Part shown: positions 17,328 through 25,293 of the stretch, in pieces
Numbering within the stretch: the first letter of the stretch is position 1
How the letters are laid out: each line of letters starts with the position of its first letter
Assembly (NCBI GenBank): GCA_024998595.1
Contig: JACOEK010000007.1
Location: 98,068-162,067 of the forward strand
DNA: 64,000 bases
Direction of reading: 5' to 3'
Source: Nitrospira sp.
Lineage (GTDB): Bacteria > Nitrospirota > Nitrospiria > Nitrospirales > Nitrospiraceae
Made by a program: the position numbers and the translations under genes
The notes under the pieces: generated by a model
What the model saw: the letters and a program-made list of their open reading frames with translations, nothing else
The model's database searches: none
What the model was told of the DNA's origin: nothing

Positions 17328-18203
17328 GTGATGAACCCATCGGCTATCAAGCGCCTCGGGACCTCGTTGCTTCAATCTCCGTTTCTCTGGAGATGGGGGC
17401 GCAACTTTGATCGCGCACTGAAGCAGACGATTGATTCTCAGGCCCGTAAGGGCAAGCACAAATTTGTGGAACTTCTTCGGACTGATGGAATTGTTGCGGG
17501 AAGTGCCGAAGATTTCTTTGATGAGGACGGGATTTGCTGTTTGAACGAGGTCATGGCGGAAGTTCCACTTTTGATGCGAAGTGTGGCGGATGATGGTGTA
17601 CGCCTCAGAAGGAGTGACCGAAAACATTATCTGACTAGTCTATTACCCCGCGAATTCGATCTAGATAGCGCATTTGTGAGGCTAGCAATACACCCGGCCA
17701 TTTTGCTTGTTGCTAATCAGTATTTGGGACTCAGAAGTTCGTTACGGGCCATCAATCTATGGGTCAATCTTCCCACTCCCGAGCCACCCACAGAATCCCA
17801 GTTGTGGCATCGTGATGGGGACGACAGGATGATATTGAAGGTTTTTGTTTACCTTGTTGATGTTGATATGGGTAATGGTCCATTTTGGTTCATTCCCGGC
17901 ACTCACTTGCGGCGCCGCATCTCGCCTGGTTCGGTTGCAGAGCCTCCGAGAATTGATGACCAGGCGATGAGAATGCTGATCCGCGATGAGCAATGGACAC
18001 CGTTTACGGGTCCATCCGGGACGTTGATATTTGCCGATACGACCGGCCTACACAAGGGTGGGAAATGTGATGAGCGTGAGCGTATAGTACTGACGTTCGA
18101 GTATGTCTCTGGTGCTTCTCCGTATCCTCGTGAATTTACACTTCGTTCGGAAGGTGGGCTCTCCGGACTCAATCCCCAGCAAGTCTATGCGTTGTTGTCT
18201 TGA
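17328..18203 (+). CDS. Phytanoyl-CoA dioxygenase-like Fe(II)/2-oxoglutarate oxygenase
   Basis: 291-aa non-haem iron oxygenase of the PhyH superfamily. The 2-His-1-carboxylate triad is visible: H161 and D163 in LWHRDGDD, and H242 in TTGLHKGG, with Arg residues shortly after for 2-oxoglutarate binding; FWFIPGTH follows the HxD. Such enzymes hydroxylate small molecules or glycans; here a sugar or lipid carrier hydroxylation is plausible but unproven. It lies 5 bases after the sulfoquinovose-synthase-like gene and before the flippase, so probably in the same transcript. Start is GTG 17328 or ATG 17331; no clear ribosome site. Confidence 0.75.
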   Translation: MMNPSAIKRLGTSLLQSPFLWRWGRNFDRALKQTIDSQARKGKHKFVELLRTDGIVAGSAEDFFDEDGICCLNEVMAEVPLLMRSVADDGVRLRRSDRKHYLTSLLPREFDLDSAFVRLAIHPAILLVANQYLGLRSSLRAINLWVNLPTPEPPTESQLWHRDGDDRMILKVFVYLVDVDMGNGPFWFIPGTHLRRRISPGSVAEPPRIDDQAMRMLIRDEQWTPFTGPSGTLIFADTTGLHKGGKCDERERIVLTFEYVSGASPYPREFTLRSEGGLSGLNPQQVYALLS

Positions 18204-18225
18204 ACGAAAGTGACATGCCGTTTTA

Positions 18226-19704
18226 GTGAAGCGCAGGCTGCTTCGTCTTCAGCAACTGGTCAGTTCCCGCTTCTCCGGAGGATTCCTCCGGCAGTCTGGC
18301 ATCTATGGGCTTGGACAGATTGTCGAAGGTCTTTCGGCGGTTCTACTATTGCCCGTTTTCGTTGCCTACCTGACTCCGGACGATTTTGCCATTGTTTCAC
18401 TGTCCGAGATGGTTGGAAGTATTATTTCTTCGTGCTGGGGAATTAGGTTTGGAAGTGCATTAACGCGTTTCTACTATGAATATGGAGGTGACCAGCAGCG
18501 GTGTTTTGTCGCTTCACTTTGGTGGGCATTTGTGATGAATGCATGCGCAGGATTGATGATTGTGATTCTGGTTGGGCCATTTGCATTGCCCTACATTGCA
18601 AAGCAGGTTTCGTACTCCCCCTATTTGGAACTTATGACCTGGACGGTGTTTGCACGCCTATTTGCCGAGCTACCACTCGCTTTGATGCGAATTCGAGAGG
18701 AAGCTCATTTTGCAGTCATCTCTGCGCTGGCCTCATTTCTGTTGTTTGCAGGTGCGAAAATATATTTTGTCGTAGTGGCGGGAGAAGGCGGGCTAGGGGT
18801 ACTAAAAGCTAGTTTGTGGGGCTCGGGGTGCTCTGCAGTCGGCTATTGTATATACATGGTCTCCCAGTATCCTATGACAATGCGTTGGCAATATGTAAGG
18901 GAGTCTGCGAAATACTCCTGGCCTATGACCCCGGAGGCAATGTTAAGCGGGGCCACGATGGTGATGGATAGATTTTTTCTGGACAAGTGGGTTCCCTTGA
19001 CGAGTATTGGGTATTACTCAGTGGCATCACAGTTTGGCGCGATTGCTTATCAGTCAGTTGTAACTCTGAAAATGGCGTTTGTCCCGGCCGTTCTTAGAAT
19101 CTGGGTTCAGGAGCAGTCTGAACGTTGGAAAATCGGCGACATGGCGTTGCTTGTTGTGGCGGCAACAACGGGCGTTGCGCTCACAGTAAGTTTATTCGCA
19201 CAGGACGTTCTTATTGCGGTGGGACGGGAGCGATTTCTCGGCGCAGTTGATTTTGTACCTTTCCTAACGGTCAACGCTGTTCTTGTCGCGTTGGTCACGA
19301 TTACGTCAATGTCGTTCGTGTTATCTAAACGCACAATATGGATTACTCCCGTCTCCATCCTTCATGCTGCAATAACTGGCATCGTCAATGTATTGGCGAC
19401 GCCTGCCTATGGAGTGTGGGGCACCATTGCGGCATCTCTGTCGGGTTGGGCAAGCCGAGCCTTGTCGTTTTGGCTGCTCGGGAAAGCGATTTGTCCGCTT
19501 CCTGTAGCGTGGGGCCGTATCGTGGCCGTAATACTTCCAGCCGTCCCCTTGGGGCTGTTCGGCTTGACACCGTATGGTTTTGATTGGCTGGCACGGTTGT
19601 TGTGGAAAAGTGGCCTTGTTGGCGTGTATTTCGGATACGTGCTCGTACTGTTGTGGTGGAATCGGCCAGGTGATGGAAGAATTAGGCACGATGCCAGTCA
19701 GTAG
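18226..19704 (+). CDS. Oligosaccharide flippase (Wzx/MATE-like)
   Basis: 492-aa polytopic membrane protein with 12 to 14 hydrophobic segments, of the polysaccharide exporter (MOP) superfamily. It would flip undecaprenyl-linked repeat units to the periplasm. Seen: GIYGLGQIVEGLSAVLLLPVFVAYL at the start (first TM, typical for Wzx), a mid-protein MTPEAMLSGATMVMDRFFL segment, and repeated six-helix architecture. The start is assigned at GTG 18226, with a positively charged, arginine-rich N-terminus; no strong ribosome site is seen. A second flippase lies at 37998-39401, so the locus may serve two glycans or this copy may have come with the island. Confidence 0.85.
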   Translation: MKRRLLRLQQLVSSRFSGGFLRQSGIYGLGQIVEGLSAVLLLPVFVAYLTPDDFAIVSLSEMVGSIISSCWGIRFGSALTRFYYEYGGDQQRCFVASLWWAFVMNACAGLMIVILVGPFALPYIAKQVSYSPYLELMTWTVFARLFAELPLALMRIREEAHFAVISALASFLLFAGAKIYFVVVAGEGGLGVLKASLWGSGCSAVGYCIYMVSQYPMTMRWQYVRESAKYSWPMTPEAMLSGATMVMDRFFLDKWVPLTSIGYYSVASQFGAIAYQSVVTLKMAFVPAVLRIWVQEQSERWKIGDMALLVVAATTGVALTVSLFAQDVLIAVGRERFLGAVDFVPFLTVNAVLVALVTITSMSFVLSKRTIWITPVSILHAAITGIVNVLATPAYGVWGTIAASLSGWASRALSFWLLGKAICPLPVAWGRIVAVILPAVPLGLFGLTPYGFDWLARLLWKSGLVGVYFGYVLVLLWWNRPGDGRIRHDASQ

Positions 19705-19739
19705 CGAGCGGAGACACCGTTTCTTTGGGGGAAACCATC

Positions 19740-20948
19740 ATGGTTAATGTTTGTGTCGAACGCGTTGAGCTTGGTGGTCCAATGCAAGAGGTTGAAGTTC
19801 CTCAAGGTGATTTTGAGGTATGGCCGTGCCCGATCTGCCAGTCCGACAAAGACTCCATGATTCTGTCGGAGGTTCTGGCTCGTGGCGTGACTTCTATGGT
19901 GTCTGCCTACTGTGTGGAGTGTGAACACCGATATTTCCAGAAGATGCCAAGTGTGACGTGGTTGAATCGGTATTACTCTGAAGAGTTCGATGCAGGGCTA
20001 ACCGAGCTGACGAGGCCACGTCGAGGACTAAAAGACAGGGTCAAGCGACTACCTGGAGTGGAAATGGCATGGACAACCCTTATAAGGCTCATCGGTCGAG
20101 AGGAGCCGGGCCTGAGGCAAATTCGCGCCTTTTTAGAAGGAATCATTGAAACCAACGGAAGCTACTATCAGGCTAGGCCAGACATTCACAAGGTCCTTGA
20201 AGTGGGGTGTGGATATGGAGGGAAGCTGAGGTTGTTTCGACGGCTGGGCTATGAAAGCTATGGAGTCGAGGCCAGCCGTCAACGGGCAGACGAATGCAGG
20301 AAGGACGGTCTGACGGTTTTTGATTGTCCGATTACCGACCTGGGCCAAGTGTATCAGCATGGACCATTCGACTTCGTTTATTCAATTCATGTTCTTGAAC
20401 ATATCGCTGATGTGTCAACTCATCTTGCTCAGTTGGCCCGTCTCATTCGGGCCGGGGGAATGCTATATATTCAGGTGCCGAATATATGGCAGGGTGAAAC
20501 CTTGTTTATGCAAAGTCATGCGGCGATCCATTGCCATACGTTCTCCGCGCATTCCCTGGCTAAACTTTTAAATCAGCATGGTTTTACTACGATACGAATA
20601 CTGGCCGACAATAATCTACACATCCTTGCTACCAAAACGATCACATCTGACCTGCAACCATCATGGAAAGATAGTGCCGCATATGGACAGCTCTTAGAGT
20701 GTTTGTCCTGGGTTCGGGAGCAGTCGGGTGGGCGCTATCGACTTACCTTCGATCATGCTCAGGTGCAGGTCACACGAATGGCTGACAATAAGCTCCTCTA
20801 CAAACGTGATCCGGGTTTTTCGATTCAGCGAACCCCCTATCGCCACCATGTTGAGTTTTCTATGGAAACTGCCGGTGCAGAAGTGACATTTCCCGTTCGA
20901 TTTATCTACGAGAGGTCGCAACCACCCGTCTGGATCAAGAGGCAGTAA
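19740..20948 (+). CDS. Class I SAM methyltransferase with N-terminal Cys-rich domain
   Basis: About 402 aa. The N-terminal 60 residues contain C-x2-C pairs (CPICQ and CVECEHRY), a likely zinc-binding module as in sugar C-methyltransferases. The central Rossmann domain has motif I KVLEVGCGYGGKLRLF, the acidic residue in YGVEAS, and FDFVYSIHVLEHIAD. The C-terminal 120 residues are an unassigned beta-rich domain. ATG 19740 follows ggggg. The fold suggests methylation of a sugar or nucleotide sugar of the glycan; position (O, N or C) is not deducible. Confidence 0.8.
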   Translation: MVNVCVERVELGGPMQEVEVPQGDFEVWPCPICQSDKDSMILSEVLARGVTSMVSAYCVECEHRYFQKMPSVTWLNRYYSEEFDAGLTELTRPRRGLKDRVKRLPGVEMAWTTLIRLIGREEPGLRQIRAFLEGIIETNGSYYQARPDIHKVLEVGCGYGGKLRLFRRLGYESYGVEASRQRADECRKDGLTVFDCPITDLGQVYQHGPFDFVYSIHVLEHIADVSTHLAQLARLIRAGGMLYIQVPNIWQGETLFMQSHAAIHCHTFSAHSLAKLLNQHGFTTIRILADNNLHILATKTITSDLQPSWKDSAAYGQLLECLSWVREQSGGRYRLTFDHAQVQVTRMADNKLLYKRDPGFSIQRTPYRHHVEFSMETAGAEVTFPVRFIYERSQPPVWIKRQ

Positions 20949-20997
20949 CCAATCGCACCAGTGAGTCAGGCGTTCAAACTTCCATGACTGAGGGTAT

Positions 20998-22170
20998 ATG
21001 AGACATCAATCACGTCGACGCAAGATTGCCGTCGTTGTAACCTACCGGGGTGCGTATGCCCGCTTGAAAACTTTTCTTCAAGCCGTGCGGAATCACCCGG
21101 ATCTTGAGCTGCAACTAATTGTCGGCGCTTCGGCGTTGTTGGAAAAGTATGGGGGAGCGGTTAATGTGATTGAGGCAGACGGTTTCGAAATAGCCGCTCG
21201 GATCTATTTCGTCTTGGAGGGGGAGAACCCCGTGACGATGGCAAAGACCACGGGTATGGGTATCATGGAACTTGCGACCGTGCTTGATAATTTGCGGCCG
21301 GATGCCGTGGTTGTAATTGGAGACAGATACGAAAGTCTTGGCATCGCAGCTGCCGCTGCCTACATGAACACCCCGGTGGTTCATGTTCAAGGTGGAGAGG
21401 TGACGGGATCGATCGATGAGAAGGTTCGCCACGCCATCACAAAATTGGCTGATTTGCATCTCGTTGCAACAGAAGGAGCGGCAGAGCGGGTGAGGCGACT
21501 GGGCGAGGAAAAAGATACAGTGTTTGTTACGGGATGTTCATCAATTGATCTTGCAGCGACATCGACAAAGGATCGCACGGTGGATTTTCCTGGACTCACT
21601 CAGCAGTATGGGGCAGGTCCGGCGTTAGATTTGGCTGCAGGAAAGTATCTTCTGGTGATGCAGCATCCGGTCACAACAGAGTATGAAGACATGTACGAGC
21701 ATATCCATGAGACCCTCATGGCAATCTTTGAACTCAAGATGCCGACACTGTGGTTTTGGCCGAATGTCGACGCGGGGTCGGACAAGATTTCCAAGGGGCT
21801 ACGGGTATTTCGAGAGAAGTACCAGCCGTCATTCGTTCATTTTTTCAAAAACATGCCCCCGGAGAAATTCTACAAGGTCGTCGTCAACTCCGCTTGCATG
21901 ATAGGCTCATCGAGCGTGGGGATTCGTGAAACATCTTTCCTGGGAGTTCCATCAGTCACGATCGGTACGAGGCAGGCTGGCCGTGAACGGGGGCCGAATG
22001 TTATGGACGTGGGTTATGATCGAACAGAAATTGTGAGGGCGATACGCAGTCAACTAGTTCATGGCCCATATACGCCGTCAACATTATACGGAGATGGACG
22101 GGCGGGGGAGCGTATGGCGGCCATACTGGCTGATACTCAGCTGAAGATTGAAAAACGAATCACGTATTAA
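20998..22170 (+). CDS. neuC: UDP-N-acetylglucosamine 2-epimerase, hydrolysing (NeuC-like)
   Basis: GT-B-fold epimerase of 390 aa. In the NeuC/LegG group it hydrolyses UDP-GlcNAc (or a 2,4-diacetamido relative) to ManNAc (or its analogue) plus UDP, the first committed step to nonulosonic acids. Seen: VVIGDRYESLGIAAAAAYMNTPVVHVQGGE, then DEKVRHAITKLADLHLVAT, the SSVGIRETSFLGVPSVTIGTR phosphate-binding turn and a C-terminal YGDGRAG-type segment. ATG 20998 follows gaggg. It is followed by neuB and neuA homologues. Whether the substrate is UDP-GlcNAc or an already modified sugar cannot be read off. Confidence 0.85.
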   Translation: MRHQSRRRKIAVVVTYRGAYARLKTFLQAVRNHPDLELQLIVGASALLEKYGGAVNVIEADGFEIAARIYFVLEGENPVTMAKTTGMGIMELATVLDNLRPDAVVVIGDRYESLGIAAAAAYMNTPVVHVQGGEVTGSIDEKVRHAITKLADLHLVATEGAAERVRRLGEEKDTVFVTGCSSIDLAATSTKDRTVDFPGLTQQYGAGPALDLAAGKYLLVMQHPVTTEYEDMYEHIHETLMAIFELKMPTLWFWPNVDAGSDKISKGLRVFREKYQPSFVHFFKNMPPEKFYKVVVNSACMIGSSSVGIRETSFLGVPSVTIGTRQAGRERGPNVMDVGYDRTEIVRAIRSQLVHGPYTPSTLYGDGRAGERMAAILADTQLKIEKRITY

Positions 22171-22286
22171 GCTTGGCAAGAAGGTTTGGATCTGCCGTCT
22201 TAGCAACGCACGTTGTGCATTAGACAGTTACTGCAGTCACCGCATCGAAGCGTTCGCTGGCTTATAACTAAGGTGGGAGGCTTGAT

Positions 22287-23318
22287 ATGAAATTTCTACC
22301 CCACTTTCAAATAGGGCAACATCTGATTGGCGAGGGTGCATCGCCCTTTGTGATAGCCGAGGCAGGAGTCTCCCATTTTGGCGATATGGATCTTGCTCTT
22401 CAGCTTGTCGACTTGGCGTCGAAGGCAGGGGCTAATGCGTTCAAGACCCAGTTCTTTGATGTAGAGGCATTAATTGCCAAGCGGGCGATTGAATGGCAAA
22501 ACCGGCTTCGTCCTAGAAACCTCACCCTGAAGCAGGCTCGTGACCTTAAGGATGAATGCGACCGCAAAGGTATTCTATTCATGTCCACGGCTCACGATGA
22601 GACGCGTATTCCTTGGCTCGTCGAGTTGGATGTCCCGGCTATCAAGGTCGGTTCGGGAGAGCGGAACAATCCTCTCTTTCTGAAGAAGTTGGCGTCTCTG
22701 GGTAAACCTATGATCGTTTCCACTGGTATGTATCGTGAACCTGACGTGCATGAAGCTATCTCGGCATGTGCCGAAGGAGGTTGTCATGAACTCGCGTTGT
22801 TGCATTGCATCACCTCCTACCCCACGCCGCCCGAACAAGTTAACCTAGCTGCCATGGACCGCTTGCGAAAAATCTTCCCCGGCCCCGTTGGTTATTCCGA
22901 TCACACTGAGGATGGGATAGCGATTCTTGCTGCAGTGGCCAGGGGAGCTTCATTGGTGGAAAAGCACATTACGATTCTCCGAGAAGTCCCGAATGCACAC
23001 GATTGGAAGGTATCAGCTGGTCCTGAAAATTTTGCGGCTCTAGTCGCCGATATTCGAAAAGTCGCTTCGATGATCGGCCCTGAGCGCAAGGAGCCCGCAG
23101 TCTGCGAGAGTGAGGGGCAAAAGTGGGCGCTGAAATCGTTGGTGGCTGCGCGTGATTTCCCTGCTGGGCACCAATTATTAGAAGCAGATGTGCTGGCTAA
23201 GCGGCCTGGTGAAGGTATTCCTCCCAATCAACTCGATCGTCTTCTCGGCCGACGTCTACTTCGCCCTTTGATGAAAGATGAGCCTGTATTCTTGCATGAT
23301 ATTGTCGATGAAGCCTAG
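22287..23318 (+). CDS. neuB: N-acetylneuraminate synthase-like (NeuB family)
   Basis: PEP-dependent condensing enzyme, 343 aa: an N-terminal NeuB TIM barrel (about 1-270) and a C-terminal SAF/antifreeze-like domain (about 280-340, ending GRRLLRPLMKDEPVFLHDI). Seen: FVIAEAGVSHFGDMDLALQLVDLASKAGA, KVGSGERNN, GYSDHTEDGIAILAAVARGA and EKHITI, the PEP/metal-site residues. In place of the usual NHNG near the N-terminus it reads SHFG, hinting at a substrate that differs from plain ManNAc. A good ribosome site (gggagg) precedes ATG 22287. The product would be a sialic-, legionaminic- or related acid. Confidence 0.85.
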   Translation: MKFLPHFQIGQHLIGEGASPFVIAEAGVSHFGDMDLALQLVDLASKAGANAFKTQFFDVEALIAKRAIEWQNRLRPRNLTLKQARDLKDECDRKGILFMSTAHDETRIPWLVELDVPAIKVGSGERNNPLFLKKLASLGKPMIVSTGMYREPDVHEAISACAEGGCHELALLHCITSYPTPPEQVNLAAMDRLRKIFPGPVGYSDHTEDGIAILAAVARGASLVEKHITILREVPNAHDWKVSAGPENFAALVADIRKVASMIGPERKEPAVCESEGQKWALKSLVAARDFPAGHQLLEADVLAKRPGEGIPPNQLDRLLGRRLLRPLMKDEPVFLHDIVDEA

Positions 23319-23369
23319 GGTGATCTGTTGCATAGGAGTGGAAGGGCGAATTGATCTGCGAGTCAATGT

Positions 23370-23480
23370 ATGCTTCGTATTAACCCGTCCCGCTGGGCAA
23401 TGAATATAAAAGAGCTCTCTGCATGTGACGTGGTGTCACGTTTGGTGGATGAATCTGTACGCTATGATGGTGGGAGCTGA
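23370..23480 (+). CDS. Possible 36-aa small protein
   Basis: Short frame starting MLRINPSRWAMNIKELSA and ending RYDGGS, whose TGA overlaps the next ATG (TGATG). The overlap suggests translational coupling with the dehydrogenase gene. It fills most of an otherwise empty 160-base gap after neuB. No family recognised; there is only weak purine enrichment upstream. It may instead be an untranslated leader. Confidence 0.25.
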   Translation: MLRINPSRWAMNIKELSACDVVSRLVDESVRYDGGS

Positions 23481-24457
23481 TGACTGCGAAGCCTGTGCTT
23501 AGGTACTATGACTTGTTGAGGTATCAGCCCGAGAATCTCGCTTTGCTCAAGGAGCGATTTCAAGTTGAGACAGTGTCTTCTCCAGATGAGGATCGTCCTG
23601 ACGACTTGAGCCATATTCATGTAGTGATTGCTCCGTTGGGGTACTTTTGGGGGAAAGAGAAGATCGACATGGCTCCGGCGCTTAAAGTCATTGCGTCGAA
23701 CACAACGGGAGTTCCTCATATAGACGTGGACTACGCGGTTCGACGAGGAATTCGAGTGATTTCGCTGAAGAATGAAGCGAGTTTTCTTGAGTCCATCACC
23801 CCCACGGCTGAAATGACCTGGGCGCTGATCCTCGGTATAGTACGAAAGGTTCCCTGGTCCTTTCAGGAAGTATGTTCGGGTGAATGGGAGCGAAGAAATT
23901 TCGGCGGAAGGAGAATGTTGTCGAGAATGTCCCTTGGGATTGTCGGGCTTGGCCGGTTAGGGAAAATGGTCGCCAGAATTGCCCGTAGTTTTGGGATGAA
24001 GGTGCTCTATTACGATCCCTTTGTGACCATTGAGGGGGAGGGCCTGCATAAATCCGTATCGCTCGATGAACTTGTTTCTCAGAGCGATATCGTGAGCGTG
24101 CATATTCCTATGGAGCCGCAGAATGCTGGCCTATTTGATAGCGCGCGATTTGCACGCTTTAGAGATGGCGCCTACTTTATCAACACCTCTCGGGGCGAGA
24201 TTGTGAATTCCGAGGACCTACGAATGGCGCTTGTCTCAGGAAAGTTAGCCGGTGCCGCAGTCGATGTGTTAGATGGGGAGTTTGTTCCCGGATTCAAGCA
24301 TCACGTCGGGGATCATCCGTTAGTACAATATGCCAGGACCCACGACAACCTTCTTATAACTCCACACATCGGCGGATCCACATTGGATGCTTGGCGCTTG
24401 ACGGAGCAGCACACCATTCAACTCACCCTACAGGCTCTTGCAGAGATGGCAGGATGA
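23480..24457 (+). CDS. D-isomer specific 2-hydroxyacid dehydrogenase
   Basis: 325-aa NAD(P)-dependent dehydrogenase of the phosphoglycerate/formate dehydrogenase type. Seen: the NAD motif GIVGLGRLGKMVARIARSFGMKV, INTSRGEIVNSEDL with the catalytic Arg, a downstream acidic residue, and TPHIGGSTLDA with the catalytic His. It sits between neuB and neuA, overlapping neuA as ATGA. Nonulosonic acids are 2-keto acids, so an enzyme acting at a keto/hydroxy acid carbon is chemically suggestive, but it has no established role in sialic acid synthesis. It may provide a glycan-modifying hydroxy acid instead. Primary metabolism (serine) is less likely in this context. Confidence 0.85.
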   Translation: MTAKPVLRYYDLLRYQPENLALLKERFQVETVSSPDEDRPDDLSHIHVVIAPLGYFWGKEKIDMAPALKVIASNTTGVPHIDVDYAVRRGIRVISLKNEASFLESITPTAEMTWALILGIVRKVPWSFQEVCSGEWERRNFGGRRMLSRMSLGIVGLGRLGKMVARIARSFGMKVLYYDPFVTIEGEGLHKSVSLDELVSQSDIVSVHIPMEPQNAGLFDSARFARFRDGAYFINTSRGEIVNSEDLRMALVSGKLAGAAVDVLDGEFVPGFKHHVGDHPLVQYARTHDNLLITPHIGGSTLDAWRLTEQHTIQLTLQALAEMAG

Positions 24458-25191
24458 ATTCTGCAGACAGCATGGGTGTGTGGGGGATTATTCCTGCGCG
24501 TGGAGGTTCGAAGTCCATTCCGCTCAAGAATTTGATCGCCCTTGGGGAGCGACCGCTTATCGATTATGTAATTGAAGCCGGACGATCAAGCCGGACAGTG
24601 ACTCGGTTGCTCTGCTCGACGGAGCATCCGGAGATTGCAGCAGAATGTGTACGAATGGGTGTCGATGTTCACCATCGCCCTGCCGATCTCTGCCAAGACG
24701 ATACTCCAGTTCTGGATGTGATTCGACACCTGTTAGAAGATTGTGCACGCCAGGGCGATTCTGTGCCAGAGATGATTGTATTATTGCAGCCGACTTCTCC
24801 ATTCGTGTTGCCCTCGGACATCGATGAGGCAGTGACCACGTTACGTCAAGACCCCCATGCTGACTCCGTCCAAACAATCTGTTCTTTTCCTCATAACATG
24901 CATGCCTACAATCAACGGGTGGTTGAGGAGGGGTTGTTGAGGTTTAGGTTCGCCGCCGAAAGGAAGGATTGCTATAACAAGCAGCGCAAGCCGACGTTTT
25001 ACATCTTCGGTAATCTACTTGTGGTGAGGGTTCGAACAATCAGAGAACAAGCAGATCTATTTGGCGTCAGGTCCCTCCCTAAGATGGTGGAGTATGCCTA
25101 TGGGATTGATGTCGATGGGTATGAGGATCTCAAGAGAGCAGAATGGTTGTTAGCTTCCGGTCAAGTTTCCCTCCCACATATGAGTGTGTAG
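24454..25191 (+). CDS. neuA: CMP-nonulosonate cytidylyltransferase (NeuA family)
   Basis: Activates a nonulosonic acid with CTP to the CMP-sugar used by sialyltransferase-like enzymes. 245 aa: GIIPARGGSKSIPLKNL at the N-terminus is the CTP-binding signature; LLQPTSPFVLPSDIDEAV and IYFGNLLVV-like text (FYIFGNLLVV) follow the family. The ATG at 24454 overlaps the dehydrogenase stop (ATGA). No C-terminal phosphatase or esterase domain. Related acylneuraminate or KDO-like acids cannot be excluded. It closes the neuC-neuB-dehydrogenase-neuA set. Confidence 0.88.
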   Translation: MNSADSMGVWGIIPARGGSKSIPLKNLIALGERPLIDYVIEAGRSSRTVTRLLCSTEHPEIAAECVRMGVDVHHRPADLCQDDTPVLDVIRHLLEDCARQGDSVPEMIVLLQPTSPFVLPSDIDEAVTTLRQDPHADSVQTICSFPHNMHAYNQRVVEEGLLRFRFAAERKDCYNKQRKPTFYIFGNLLVVRVRTIREQADLFGVRSLPKMVEYAYGIDVDGYEDLKRAEWLLASGQVSLPHMSV

Positions 25192-25293
25192 TCCTCCTAT
25201 GGTCTCAGTGGATGAGTGCCAATTTTTTCAAGCGCTCATGCTGGTTTTCTTCTTCCACATAGTAGTGAATCTAATCACTTTGCATTGTGAGTC

